Source of the DNA: Nitrospirota bacterium
GTDB lineage: Bacteria; Nitrospirota; Thermodesulfovibrionia; Thermodesulfovibrionales; UBA6898
NCBI GenBank assembly: GCA_021811105.1
Contig: JAJZPM010000020.1
Location: 1 to 53,062 of the forward strand
Direction of reading: 5' to 3'
Length of the DNA stretch: 53,062 bases
The stretch's first letter is position 1. Each line of letters opens with the position of its first letter. A program made the position numbers and the translations under genes. Positions 40,641 through 49,385 of the stretch are shown one piece after another. Below the pieces are notes generated by a model, which saw only the letters and a list, made by a program, of their open reading frames with translations, was not told the origin of the DNA and ran no database searches.

Positions 40641-40675
40641 AAAAAAAGGGCTGCGATCGGATCGCGGCCCTTTTT
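40641..40675. terminator. Bidirectional intrinsic terminator
   Basis: An A-tract, the hairpin GGGCTGCGATCGGATCGCGG and then CCCTTTTTC give a GC-rich stem with a T-tract on both strands. It serves the activator gene on the left and the zinc-ribbon gene on the right, which converge. Confidence 0.85.
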
Positions 40676-40700
40676 CCCAAAAAATCAAACGCGCTTCAGT

Positions 40701-41345
40701 TTACGCTGTAAGTTCTTTCCCGCAGTGTTTGCATATCTTAGCGCGAATCTTGATGATTTCGGCGCAGTAGGGGCACTCCATCGTGAAGTTCTTCTTGTGG
40801 ATCTTCTGGACCGACTCGGCGATCTTCTTTTGTATTACCTCATTGGTACAGCGGTAATTCGAGAGGGGCTCTGCAGCCCTAAGTTCTCCGATCTCCCCGA
40901 GGTGCTCGGCCGCCTTCACCCTAACGCTTCCGAACCCTTCCTCGTCCATGAGCACCTTCAGCAGCGAATCCACGTCCTTGCTGATGTAATAATCCGTGAG
41001 GGCCTGGAACGCCTTTTTCCTCGCCTCCAGGTCGGCCTTTTCCTGGGCCTCCTTAATTTCGTCGATGATGTCGCCCTTCATTGCGTATTTACTGCCGCAG
41101 GGCAGGCTCGATGACTCGCCTGAATCGGGATGCAGCATGAACCGGTACCCCATCTCCTGTCCGTACGTATCGTACATGTGTTTCCAACTGCTCTTGAAGA
41201 ACGTGCAGTCGTCGTTGAAGCAGACATAAAGAAAGGTGCTGCACCATCCGAGCCCGTCAGCAAAATTAAAAGTGGGGGTGCTCCATTTATTCAACTTCTG
41301 TCCGCAGTGCGGACAGACCGCTTTTTCTTCCAAAACCTGTGCCAT
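40701..41345 (-). CDS. Zinc-ribbon and HEAT-like protein
   Basis: Starting from ATG at 41345 (AAGGAG box six bases upstream) the protein is 214 residues. The N-terminal zinc finger has CPHCGQKLNKWSTPTFN and then FLYVCFNDDCTFF, in the style of Ogr/Delta fingers. A helical middle shows a HEAT-like FGSVRVKAAEHLGEIGELRA repeat. A C-terminal ribbon ends it: CPYCAEIIKIRAKICKHCGK. The middle also has an SLPCGSKYA motif. The combination points to a scaffold or nucleic-acid-linked protein, not an enzyme. An upstream ATG (41393) is less likely. Function unknown. Confidence 0.75.
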   Translation of the reverse strand: MAQVLEEKAVCPHCGQKLNKWSTPTFNFADGLGWCSTFLYVCFNDDCTFFKSSWKHMYDTYGQEMGYRFMLHPDSGESSSLPCGSKYAMKGDIIDEIKEAQEKADLEARKKAFQALTDYYISKDVDSLLKVLMDEEGFGSVRVKAAEHLGEIGELRAAEPLSNYRCTNEVIQKKIAESVQKIHKKNFTMECPYCAEIIKIRAKICKHCGKELTA

Positions 41346-41498
41346 TTCTTTCTCCTTTTCCGCGAAAAAAGCCTCAAATGAGACCCCGGACATGCCGCCC
41401 GAACGAAGGCTTCCTGTCCGGCTCTTGGGGAACTTTACAAATAAACAACTTTATTTATTATAACAGATCGCCCGCCTGAAATGAGGCAGCATGGTCTG

Positions 41499-42239
41499 TT
41501 ATCTCCTTTTGAGTATGTCTTCACCGAATATCGCGCAGCGCATCCATCGAAATGCGAACCGCAGGAGTTCGGTCTCGTTGGACTTGATGCGTTTCAGCAC
41601 GCTATTCGCAATATCGAAATATTTCTGCAACTCACCGCTTGTGACGAGATTTCTGAACTCGTCAATATTATAGCTCCCGAGAAAAAAGATGTCGCGGAAA
41701 TAACCATCCAGGAAGTTTTTCGAGGTAAAGTCCTTATGGTGGGTAATCTTCTTCCATTCCCCGTTCATCTCCTCGTATAAGGCCATGTTCTGCGTGTCGC
41801 GCCATTTTCTCACCGTCCGGCTTGTTCGGCCCTTGCCGAAACCGAGACAAAAATCTCTTTTAACAATCCCGAACGCGGGCGGCAGGGTGTCCGCCACCGG
41901 TTCCAGCGGGAAACTCCTGCAGGACCAGGGCCTGTCATCATAGATCAGGCACCCCTGTTCGCTCACAAAAGGGCAGTTTTTGGTCTCGTCCGGCATCATC
42001 TTAAGAAGAATGACCGGATGACCGATCTCTTCTGGGAAGAGCGGAAACGTATATGTCTTCAGAAATTCGGACGACGTGATGCGCAGCCTGCGCTTCATCC
42101 TCAGAATGTCATACGGTGTCAGAAAGAGGTTTATGTCCCTGCAGCATCTGTTGAAACATGTGAGGCCTGAGTCGCAGCCGAAGCTGAAGGTGTCGTCAAG
42201 CCCGAGTATTGCTGCAGAAGTGTCTGTGGTTTCTGTCAT
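41499..42239 (-). CDS. YkgJ-family cysteine cluster protein
   Basis: The 246-residue protein has the YkgJ (CxxCxxCC) signature as FGCDSGLTCFNRCCRDINLF, then NCPFVSEQGCLIYDDRPWSC and the later RDFCLGFG. These cysteines are expected to bind a zinc or iron ion. The family is widespread, with roles not settled; a link to Fe-S or metal handling is proposed for some. A C-terminal extension beyond the cluster (about 170-246) is helical and of unknown role. The gene stands alone, divergent from the phosphatase gene. Confidence 0.85.
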   Translation of the reverse strand: MTETTDTSAAILGLDDTFSFGCDSGLTCFNRCCRDINLFLTPYDILRMKRRLRITSSEFLKTYTFPLFPEEIGHPVILLKMMPDETKNCPFVSEQGCLIYDDRPWSCRSFPLEPVADTLPPAFGIVKRDFCLGFGKGRTSRTVRKWRDTQNMALYEEMNGEWKKITHHKDFTSKNFLDGYFRDIFFLGSYNIDEFRNLVTSGELQKYFDIANSVLKRIKSNETELLRFAFRWMRCAIFGEDILKRR

Positions 42240-42347
42240 TGCAGTACGGTTTCTCGAATCCTTCCGGTATTTGCTATTATAAACAGAGGCGACTTTTATT
42301 TACAAACGCCGGAAGGACCCGGGACCCTCGTCTATCGCGATGAAGAG

Positions 42348-42842
42348 ATGAAAGATATTTTAAAACAGCAGAAGAATATCCTGACGGTCTGCACAGGCAA
42401 TATCTGCCGGAGCCCAATGGCTGAGGGTATCCTTCGGGCGCTGCTGACCGGCGGGCCCGCGGCCAAGGTCTCTTCGGCGGGGACACATGCCCTTATCGGA
42501 AACTCCGCTGCGGATTTTGCGATCATCGCCGCTGCGGAAAGAGGCATCGACATCTCGGGCCACCGGGCGCGTATGATCGGGCAGGAAATCATCCGGGGCA
42601 GCAGCAGCATCCTCTGCATGGAGCTCTCTCATGTGGAATGGGTGCTCGAAATCGACCCCTCGGCAATTACGAAGACATTCAACCTTGCCGAATTCGCGGG
42701 AAGCGAAAAGAAACTCAAGCAAATAGCCGACCCTTACGGCTGCAGCCTCCGGGAATACCGGTCGTGTTTCGCCGATATCGAAACCTGCATCCGGAATTTC
42801 CTTGCGAGTGCACATTTCGAGCAGTCCTGTTTGTCTCTCTGA
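42348..42842 (+). CDS. Low-molecular-weight protein tyrosine phosphatase
   Basis: The 164-residue protein has the CX5R P-loop as VCTGNICRSPMAEG (Cys15, Arg21) and the general-acid Asp in IADPYG (Asp128). SSAGTHAL and GHRARMI lie between, as expected. The fold is that of LMW-PTPs, which dephosphorylate tyrosine kinases of exopolysaccharide systems or arsenate-like substrates in ArsC relatives. No tyrosine kinase or arsenic gene is next to it. A GAAGAG sequence lies just before the ATG. The length is slightly above the usual 145-155. Confidence 0.88.
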   Translation: MKDILKQQKNILTVCTGNICRSPMAEGILRALLTGGPAAKVSSAGTHALIGNSAADFAIIAAAERGIDISGHRARMIGQEIIRGSSSILCMELSHVEWVLEIDPSAITKTFNLAEFAGSEKKLKQIADPYGCSLREYRSCFADIETCIRNFLASAHFEQSCLSL

Positions 42843-42884
42843 GATCGAGGGAATATCCGCCCTTTGCTCGGGGTTGCCGTTGCT

Positions 42885-43796
42885 TCAGAAGGGGACAAAA
42901 AACCTGTATTTCTTGATGAAGTCGGCAAAGGCCCTGGTTGCCGCCGTTGAAGGTTCCCGCTCCATGCTGATCAGGTAGAATTTTCTCCGTATTCTTCCCC
43001 CGCGCAGGTTCAGCAGCCGTATGGAGCCTTCTTTTATTGCCCCGAAGATCGACCACTTCGAGACCAAGGATATCCCCGCCCCTGCCCTCACCAACTGGGT
43101 TATCAGCTCAGGGCTGCCGATGGTCATCGATATCTTTATCCTTTCAGGATCGATGCCGGCCTCCCGGAAGAGCTCATCCGCAAACTCCCTTGTCCCTGAC
43201 CCTATGTCGGGCATTATAAACCGTTGCGATTCAAGGTCCGCGGCGGTCACCGTCTTCTTTTTTACTAGAGGATTGTCTTCGGAAGCGATGATGACTATTT
43301 CATCATCGGCGATCTCCTGCGCGATGATCACGGGGTTCTTTATGCTTCCCTGGATGATGCCGAACTCGACCATGCCCTCGAGGAGGTCGCTGACGATCCG
43401 GTCCTCACTCGAAACGGAGAGTTCTATCTGGATCTCCGGATATTCCCTCGAAAAGCTGTAGAAGACCTGGGGCAGCAGGTTGGAAGACACTGTGGCGCCT
43501 GCCCCCAGATGAAGAGGCCCCTTGATCAGGCCGGCCGCGGTATTCAGCGCATTCTCGAAATTCTTGTATTGTTCGAGGATCTTGCGGGCATGCTCATAAA
43601 AAAGTCTCCCCATAGAAGTGGGGGTAACCGTTTTGCCCTGTCTCGTCAGGAGCTTCACCCCGAGTTCTTCTTCGAGGTTTTTGATAAGATGGCTCATTGC
43701 GGACTGGGACATCAGCTTTGCTGCGGCCGCCTTCGAAAAGCTCTTCATCTCAAAGACGAGACAGAATGCCTTTAAACGATGGTCTTCCATGCGCAT
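42885..43796 (-). CDS. LysR-family regulator, likely of the tungstate genes
   Basis: The 303-residue protein has an N-terminal helix-turn-helix (LKAFCLVFEMKSFSKAAAAK, LMSQSAMSHLIKNLEEELGV) and a C-terminal type 2 periplasmic-binding fold as effector domain (LHLGAGATVSSNLLPQVF and LVSKWSIFGAIKE). The effector is unknown. Divergent placement from the tup-like genes, with a 55-base gap, suggests it controls them, as in other molybdate or tungstate loci. A second start at residue 3 is equally possible. The promoter region holds a TTCTCAGTTGAGAA palindrome at 43894. Confidence 0.82.
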   Translation of the reverse strand: MRMEDHRLKAFCLVFEMKSFSKAAAAKLMSQSAMSHLIKNLEEELGVKLLTRQGKTVTPTSMGRLFYEHARKILEQYKNFENALNTAAGLIKGPLHLGAGATVSSNLLPQVFYSFSREYPEIQIELSVSSEDRIVSDLLEGMVEFGIIQGSIKNPVIIAQEIADDEIVIIASEDNPLVKKKTVTAADLESQRFIMPDIGSGTREFADELFREAGIDPERIKISMTIGSPELITQLVRAGAGISLVSKWSIFGAIKEGSIRLLNLRGGRIRRKFYLISMEREPSTAATRAFADFIKKYRFFVPF

Positions 43797-43851
43797 TATT
43801 GTATAGAGATGGACGACGCAGCGTCAATCGGCCTACGGGGTACTGAAGTAC

Positions 43852-44700
43852 ATGAAAAGTATTCATGCTATGCATGCAGAAAATGTATTTGACTTCTCAG
43901 TTGAGAAATCTTATTTTGAAAGCATGGCGAAGGGCAAAACAAAAATGGTAATCGCCTCGACTACCAGCACGCAAAACTCAGGGCTGTTTGACGTGCTCAT
44001 CCCGGCCTATGAGAAGTCTTCGAAATACGATGTGAAGGTCGAAGTAATTGCGGTAGGGACCGGCAAGGCCCTGCGTCTGGCAAAAAAGGGGGAGGCGGAC
44101 ATGCTCTTTGTGCATGACCCCTTCCGGGAGAAAAAATTCGTGGCCGAGGGATATGGCGTCAACCGGAGGATCGTCATGCATAACGTGTTTGTCGTCCTTG
44201 GCCCGAAGAAAGACCCTGCCGGCATCAGGGAAGTGAAAAAGGCGGTCGATGCCTTAGAACTGATCGCTGAAAGCGGCTCCCCTTTTGTCTCCCGCGGCGA
44301 CGATTCGGGGACCAACATCAGGGAACTCGATATCTGGGATGATGCCGGGATCAATCCCAAGGGGAAGGGATGGTATTTCGAGACGGGCGGCAAGATGGGT
44401 GACACGCTCCTTGTCGCCGATGAAAAGAACGCATACACCCTTTGCGATAAGGGGACGTACCTTAATTATGAGAAGAAGGTCAGTCTGAGGACGTTGTTTC
44501 AGGACGATCCGCTTCTCAAGAACCAGTATAGTGTGATCGCCGTGAATCCGGACAAGTTTCCTGCTGCCCGGTACAGGGAGGCGATGGAGTTCATCGCCTT
44601 CGTCACTTCACCAGAGGGGCAGCGCATAATTGCCGCGTATGTGAAGCACGGCTCCCGCCTTTTTTCCCCTGATGCGGTCCCATCGGTTATCAGAGATTAG
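43852..44700 (+). CDS. TupA-like oxyanion-binding protein without signal peptide
   Basis: The 282-residue frame has the TupA fold landmarks: MVIASTTSTQNSGLFDVLIP near residue 32, VIAVGTGKALRLAKKGEADM, VSRGDDSGTNIRELDIW and GWYFETGGKMGDTL. These contact tungstate or molybdate in relatives. Unlike the next gene it has no hydrophobic signal at the N-terminus; the first 24 residues are polar. If translation begins at the ATG at 43924, the protein starts MAKGKTKMVIAS, still without a signal. A promoter-like TTGACT/17/TATTTT lies at 43889-43917. It might be a cytoplasmic sensor or a decayed duplicate. It shares its design with the gene at 44759. Confidence 0.75.
   Translation: MKSIHAMHAENVFDFSVEKSYFESMAKGKTKMVIASTTSTQNSGLFDVLIPAYEKSSKYDVKVEVIAVGTGKALRLAKKGEADMLFVHDPFREKKFVAEGYGVNRRIVMHNVFVVLGPKKDPAGIREVKKAVDALELIAESGSPFVSRGDDSGTNIRELDIWDDAGINPKGKGWYFETGGKMGDTLLVADEKNAYTLCDKGTYLNYEKKVSLRTLFQDDPLLKNQYSVIAVNPDKFPAARYREAMEFIAFVTSPEGQRIIAAYVKHGSRLFSPDAVPSVIRD
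43889..43917 (+). promoter_or_regulatory. Promoter-like site with palindrome near the first tupA-like gene
   Basis: TTGACT (43889-43894), 17 bases, and TATTTT (43912-43917) lie just before the ATG at 43924. The spacer contains TTCTCAGTTGAGAA (43894-43907) whose arms pair exactly. It could be a LysR or other regulator site. The spacing would give a leaderless message starting at 43924. Confidence 0.45.
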
Positions 44701-44758
44701 AATACGGAAGATTACATCACGAGCTGCCTGCACGCAGCAATATGAATAAGGAGGAGAC

Positions 44759-45577
44759 ATGAGAAGAATCTGCAGTATTCTTTTGGTATTGGCATTATCT
44801 GTCTTTGTGTTAGGCACCGCGGCTGCTTCGGCTGCTGAGATCATCTGTTCGTCCACCACGAGCACCGAAAACTCGGGCCTGTTCGGCTATATCCTGCCGA
44901 TTTTCGAAAAGAAGACCGGGATCATAGTGAAGGTTGTCGCACGCGGGACAGGCGCAGCGATCGAGATGGGCAAGAGGGGCGATGCAGACGTTGCCTTCGT
45001 CCATGCGAAGGAGCAGGAGTTGAAGGCCGTCTCGGAAGGCTACTTCGTCGACCGCCACGACGTCATGTATAACGACTTTGTTATCATCGGCCCTACGAAC
45101 GACCCGGCGAAGATAAAGGGTATGAAGTCCGCTGCCGATGCATTCAAAAAGATTTCGGAGTTTGGCCTCTTCGTGTCGAGGGGCGACAAGTCGGGGACGA
45201 ACACCAAAGAACTTGCCATATGGAAAAAGCTCGGCATAGACCCCAAGGGACAGAAGTGGTACCTCGAGGTCGGCCAGGGTATGGAGAAGACCCAGAGGAT
45301 AGCCAACGAGAAGCGGGCCTATACCCTTACGGACAGGGGGACATGGCTGGCCACAAAAGACAAGGACAAACTCGAAATGGTGGTCGTCCTCGAAGGCGAC
45401 CCGATCCTGTTCAATCAATACGGAGTGATGGCGGTAAACCCCGCAAAATTCAAACATGTAAAATACAAAGAGGCGAAGGAATTCATCGATTGGGTGATAT
45501 CGAAGGAAGGGCAGCAGGTTATCGGGTCTTATAAAGACAAAAACGGGAACGCGCTGTTTATCCCTAACGCCAAGTAG
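44759..45577 (+). CDS. tupA: Tungstate ABC transporter substrate-binding protein TupA
   Basis: The 272-residue protein has a signal peptide (MRRICSILLVLALSVFVLG, cleavage near ASA at residue 26) and the TupA motif SSTTSTENSGLFGYILPIF, then VVARGTGAAIEMGKRGDADV and VSRGDKSGTNTKELAIW. It would bind tungstate in the periplasm. A GGAGGAG box precedes the ATG. The permease gene follows after a 336-base gap that holds repeats. Tungstate supply fits an anaerobe with tungsten enzymes such as formate dehydrogenases or aldehyde oxidoreductases. Molybdate specificity cannot be excluded from sequence. Confidence 0.9.
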   Translation: MRRICSILLVLALSVFVLGTAAASAAEIICSSTTSTENSGLFGYILPIFEKKTGIIVKVVARGTGAAIEMGKRGDADVAFVHAKEQELKAVSEGYFVDRHDVMYNDFVIIGPTNDPAKIKGMKSAADAFKKISEFGLFVSRGDKSGTNTKELAIWKKLGIDPKGQKWYLEVGQGMEKTQRIANEKRAYTLTDRGTWLATKDKDKLEMVVVLEGDPILFNQYGVMAVNPAKFKHVKYKEAKEFIDWVISKEGQQVIGSYKDKNGNALFIPNAK

Positions 45578-45913
45578 ACATAGCGTTGCTTAATTAGTGT
45601 CTGTTTATAAAGTCTGCTTTTTTGTCCGTCATTCCCGAAGTCCTTAATCGGGAATCTATAGTTGTCATAGTGTTCTGGATCCCCGGGTCAAGCCCGAGGA
45701 TGACGACTTCTTACTTTATACATAGACTCTAATTGGTAATACTGGGCTATTTGAGGAGTTATACGGACGAATACAAAGCCCCCTTTGGCAAAGGGGGAGG
45801 GGGGGGATTTTACATGATGCAGTTTTGGACTTATGATAAAAAATCTCCGCTGACCCCTCTTTGCCAAAGAGGGTGACAGAGGGATACCCAAAGACAAGTC
45901 TGAAGAGCCCATT
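45578..45913. repeat. Repeat-filled gap between tupA and tupB
   Basis: No gene. A GTCATTCCCGA-type repeat lies at 45627-45707 (compare 7027-7172), and two CTTTGCCAAAG-type hairpins at 45776-45893 flank a short unique stretch. They could hinder or end transcription, so tupA levels might exceed tupB. Confidence 0.75.
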
Positions 45914-46621
45914 ATGGATTCGATCATAGAGAGTTTTTCCAAGGCGCTGTCCCTTATCCTGAGTCTCAACAGGGAATTGTGGGGGATCATCTTACTGTCG
46001 ATCGAGGTTTCGGGGACCGCGCTGGTCGCTGCAACCATTCTTGGGCTCCCGGTGAGCGCGCTTCTCGGCTTTAAGAAGTTCCCCCTGAGGGGCATGATCA
46101 TCACCGCCCTCAACACCTTCATGGGCCTGCCGCCCGTTGTTGTCGGCCTCCTTATCTATCTTCTCTTGTCCCGGAGCGGCCCGCTGGGGTTTCTCGCCCT
46201 GCTCTATACCCCGACCGCGATGATCATCGCGCAGACGATCCTAGCGTTTCCGATTGTGGCCTCTCTCAGCCATTCCGCAATCGTGAGCGTCGACCCGATC
46301 ATCCGGCAGGCCTCGATGACGCTCGGCGCGACGCCCTTTCAGATATCATTAGCGATCATCAGAGAGGCCCGCTACGGGATTATATCTGCGGTTATCGCCG
46401 GCCTGGGCAGGGTGATGGCGGAGGTCGGAGCGATCCTGATAGTAGGCGGTAATATTGCAGGGTTCACGAGGGTCATGACCACCACCATTGCAATGGAAAC
46501 GGACAAGGGCAACTTCGAACTTGCGCTGGCACTCGGCATTATTCTTCTCATGATTTCCCTCCTGATAAACCTGGCGCTCTATTTCATCCAAAAGCGCGGC
46601 GTCGAGGGGGTGAACAGATGA
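45914..46621 (+). CDS. tupB: Tungstate ABC transporter permease TupB
   Basis: The 235-residue protein has five to six membrane helices and the ABC permease EAA-like loop as QASMTLGATPFQISLAIIR. The N-terminus ELWGIILLSIEVSGTALVAA and the motif PPVVVGLLIYLLLS match TupB/WtpB permeases. It would form the homodimeric channel for tungstate import with TupC. Its stop overlaps the start of tupC by four bases, so the two are coupled. The start has no clear ribosome binding site; the first ATG was used. Confidence 0.88.
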   Translation: MDSIIESFSKALSLILSLNRELWGIILLSIEVSGTALVAATILGLPVSALLGFKKFPLRGMIITALNTFMGLPPVVVGLLIYLLLSRSGPLGFLALLYTPTAMIIAQTILAFPIVASLSHSAIVSVDPIIRQASMTLGATPFQISLAIIREARYGIISAVIAGLGRVMAEVGAILIVGGNIAGFTRVMTTTIAMETDKGNFELALALGIILLMISLLINLALYFIQKRGVEGVNR

Positions 46622-47283
46622 GACTCGGGATCGAGGTATCGAACATCACTAAGAAATATAACGGGGACCCGATACTCAGGAACTGCTCTTTCTCGTTCAA
46701 AACACCGGGCGTCTACATCCTGACCGGCCCCAATGGCTGCGGCAAATCCACGTTTCTGAGAATTTCTTCCCTTATCGAACCGCCCGACAGCGGTATGGTA
46801 AGTTTTTTCTCGGACGGCAATCCAGTGCCTGCCGACCTTCAGCTGAGGCGCAGGATCACGCTGGTGCTTCCGAAAGTCGGTGTTTTTAATACCACGGTTT
46901 TCAAGAATATCGCTTACGGGCTGAAGATAAGGGGAATTCACCGGAGAGAGGTTGAAGAGAAGGTGAACAGGGCCCTCGAGTTTGTGAGGCTAAGTCACAA
47001 GAAAGACCAGAACGGCCTGACATTATCGAGCGGGGAGACACAGCGTCTCGGCATCGCACGGGCGCTCGTGATCGAGCCTGAGATACTATTCCTTGACGAG
47101 CCGACCGCTTCCGTCGACCAGAAGAATTCCCTGATCATAGAAGAGATCATCCTGACGATGAAAAAGGAGAACGGGCCGACCGTCATCATGACCACTCATG
47201 ATCAAGGCCAGGCAAAGAGACTTGCGGACACCCTTCTTGTGATCAGGGACGGGGTTCTCTCCGCCGGGGGAGATCAGAAATAG
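46618..47283 (+). CDS. tupC: Tungstate ABC transporter ATP-binding protein TupC
   Basis: The 221-residue protein has Walker A GPNGCGKST, a Q-loop region, the signature LSSGETQRLG, Walker B LFLDEPTASVD and a switch His in MTTHD. The length is that of a single nucleotide-binding domain without a C-terminal regulatory domain. It energises the TupB permease. It overlaps the tupB stop (ATGA). No further gene follows in the same direction for 400 bases. Confidence 0.9.
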   Translation: MRLGIEVSNITKKYNGDPILRNCSFSFKTPGVYILTGPNGCGKSTFLRISSLIEPPDSGMVSFFSDGNPVPADLQLRRRITLVLPKVGVFNTTVFKNIAYGLKIRGIHRREVEEKVNRALEFVRLSHKKDQNGLTLSSGETQRLGIARALVIEPEILFLDEPTASVDQKNSLIIEEIILTMKKENGPTVIMTTHDQGQAKRLADTLLVIRDGVLSAGGDQK

Positions 47284-47686
47284 CCTTCATGCCTCGCCAT
47301 TCAGCCGGATCCGGTAGTTGGAATCGCGGCCATGTCGCCTTTTGCAGCTCCTAAAAGATGAACTTTCCTGTTTATGGGATATAATGAAAAAAGAAGGATT
47401 TTTAGGGAGTCGCGTGGATGAAGAAGCCCCCCTTTGGCAAAGGGGGGGGAGGGGGGATTTTACAAATAATGCTTCACTATGACAAGCGGACAAAGAAGTA
47501 TTGGAAATACCGATGCGGTTTTGGAAAAAATTTGGAGTTACTTATGATCCATAAAATCTCCTATCCCTTGCTAGAGAGGGGAACAGGGGAATACTCACGG
47601 ACAAGTCCGAAGGGCCACAAAGAAAGCCGGCATGCGCCTGCAGCTTCTGAATTGACCGATGGTTGAAATGAATAAACGGAGAGCAG
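47284..47686. repeat. Repeat-containing gap after tupC
   Basis: No gene of note. CCCCCCTTTGGCAAAGGGGG near 47427-47448 and a weaker CTTGCTAGAGAGGGG copy at about 47570-47585 belong to the CTTTGCCAAAG family. A TATAAT box at 47380 (GGGATATAATGAAA) may or may not be used. The leader of the next gene has ACGGAGAGCAG before the ATG. Confidence 0.65.
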
Positions 47687-49051
47687 ATGAAGATCCAATC
47701 CATTAATCCTTACACCGAAGAGGTGATGAAAGAGTTCGACCTCCTGACACCCGATGAGATCGACGGTGAAATCAGCAGGTCCCGCCGGGTCTTTTCGACA
47801 TGGAGGGACCTGTCGGTTTCCGAACGGGCCGACTATATCAGGAGGCTGGGTGATCACCTCAGGGAGGAAAAGCGCAGATACGCAGAGATCATGACCCGCG
47901 AGATGGGAAAACCCATCGGGGAGTCGGTATCGGAGATCGAGAAATGCGCGTGGCTCTGCGACTATTACGCCGAAAGCGGCGGAAAATTCCTGGAGCCCGA
48001 AGAGGTGAGGACCGAGGCGAAGAAAAGCTACGTCCTGTTTCAGCCACTAGGCATCGTGCTTGCCGTCATGCCCTGGAACTTCCCCTTCTGGCAGGCATTC
48101 CGCTTCGGCATACCCGCGGTGACCGCCGGAAATGTCGTGGCGCTGAAGCATGCGTCGAACGTGCCTATGTGCGCGCTTGCGATCGAGGAGGCGTTCCGAA
48201 AGGCGGGTTTCCCTGAAAGCGTTCTGAAGACCTTTCTCATTAGTGCCGGAGACGCACTGAGGCTCATCGATGAAGACAGGGTCGACGCCGTATCCCTTAC
48301 GGGTAGTAATCAGGCGGGCGAGGAGGTGGGTGCCCACGCAGGCAGGAAGATAAAGAAACTTGTCCTCGAGCTTGGCGGCTCGGACCCCTTTATCGTCCTC
48401 GACGATGCGGACATCGAAAAAGCCGGCAGGACGGCGGTAAGCGCGAGGATGATCAATACCGGCCAGAGTTGTATCGCGGCGAAGCGTTTCATCGTCATGG
48501 AAAAGGCAGGAGAGGAATTCAAGGAGGTCTTTCTCGGCAGGCTGAAGGAACTGAAGATCGGCGACCCGATGGACGAAACCACCGATATCGGCCCGGTTGC
48601 CAAGCGAGAGATCCTCGATTCTCTCAATGAGCAGCTCCGCGATGCGAAGGCGAAGGGCGCTGAAATTGTACAAATGGGGCATTCCTTCAAAAAAGGACTT
48701 TTCTTCCCGCCCTGTGCAGTTTATGGTCCGAGGCGGGATACGAAGATTCTTACCGAGGAGGTCTTCGGCCCTATAGCCCCTATCATCACCGTACAAGACG
48801 AGGATGAGGCTGTCAGGGTGGCAAATGACACGCCGTACGGTCTCGGCGCATCCATCTGGAGCCGGGACCTGGAACGTGCCGAACGGATCGCCGCGAGGAT
48901 CGAAGCCGGCTGTATCGCCATAAACGATATGGTAAAGTCCGACCCCAGACTGCCCTTCGGGGGAGTAAAAAAATCGGGCGTCGGCAGAGAGCTGTCCCAT
49001 TACGGGCTGAAGGAATTTGTCAATATCAAAACCGTTGTGGTGAGGGAGTGA
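47687..49051 (+). CDS. Aldehyde dehydrogenase, succinate-semialdehyde type
   Basis: The 454-residue enzyme is an ALDH with PWNFPFWQAFRFGIPAVTAG (Asn131), ELGGSDPFIVLDDAD (Glu228) and NTGQSCIAAKRF (Cys262) as catalytic residues, and the conserved LPFGGVKKSGVGRELS end. It groups by motif and length with NAD(P)-dependent succinate-semialdehyde dehydrogenases, which yield succinate. Substrate may differ. It precedes the acetolactate synthase by 334 bases that hold repeats, so they are likely separate transcripts. Soluble cytoplasmic enzyme. Confidence 0.88.
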   Translation: MKIQSINPYTEEVMKEFDLLTPDEIDGEISRSRRVFSTWRDLSVSERADYIRRLGDHLREEKRRYAEIMTREMGKPIGESVSEIEKCAWLCDYYAESGGKFLEPEEVRTEAKKSYVLFQPLGIVLAVMPWNFPFWQAFRFGIPAVTAGNVVALKHASNVPMCALAIEEAFRKAGFPESVLKTFLISAGDALRLIDEDRVDAVSLTGSNQAGEEVGAHAGRKIKKLVLELGGSDPFIVLDDADIEKAGRTAVSARMINTGQSCIAAKRFIVMEKAGEEFKEVFLGRLKELKIGDPMDETTDIGPVAKREILDSLNEQLRDAKAKGAEIVQMGHSFKKGLFFPPCAVYGPRRDTKILTEEVFGPIAPIITVQDEDEAVRVANDTPYGLGASIWSRDLERAERIAARIEAGCIAINDMVKSDPRLPFGGVKKSGVGRELSHYGLKEFVNIKTVVVRE

Positions 49052-49385
49052 GTTTTAATGCCGCATGACGGCAGAGCCCGAATATTCTCGGCAGTCGGGG
49101 ATCTTTCCGAAAACAAGAAGGATTCTCGCCATAGCGAGTCGCCGAGCATGACCGGACAATCCGGAATGACAGGGTAAGCAGGGATGCCATTTTTATTAAC
49201 AGGATTAAAGGTAATAACAGTCTCGAAATAGTAATACATCAACTATCAGAAAATCCCTCCTAACCTCCCTTTGCTAAAGGGAGGAAAGTTGCCCCTCTTT
49301 GGCAAAGAGGGGTGAGGGGAGATTTTCTGGAAAATTGTGCATTCAATTATGAGGCTCTTGATATATTATGATAAGGTGAATTACG
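49052..49385. repeat. Repeat-filled gap with two repeat families
   Basis: No gene. A GTCATTCC-type partial copy lies at 49119-49172 (GGATTCTCGCC ... CGGAATGACA) and a nearly complete inverse copy of the CTTTGCCAAAG repeat at 49249-49327. The latter mirrors 38866-38943. Confidence 0.75.
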
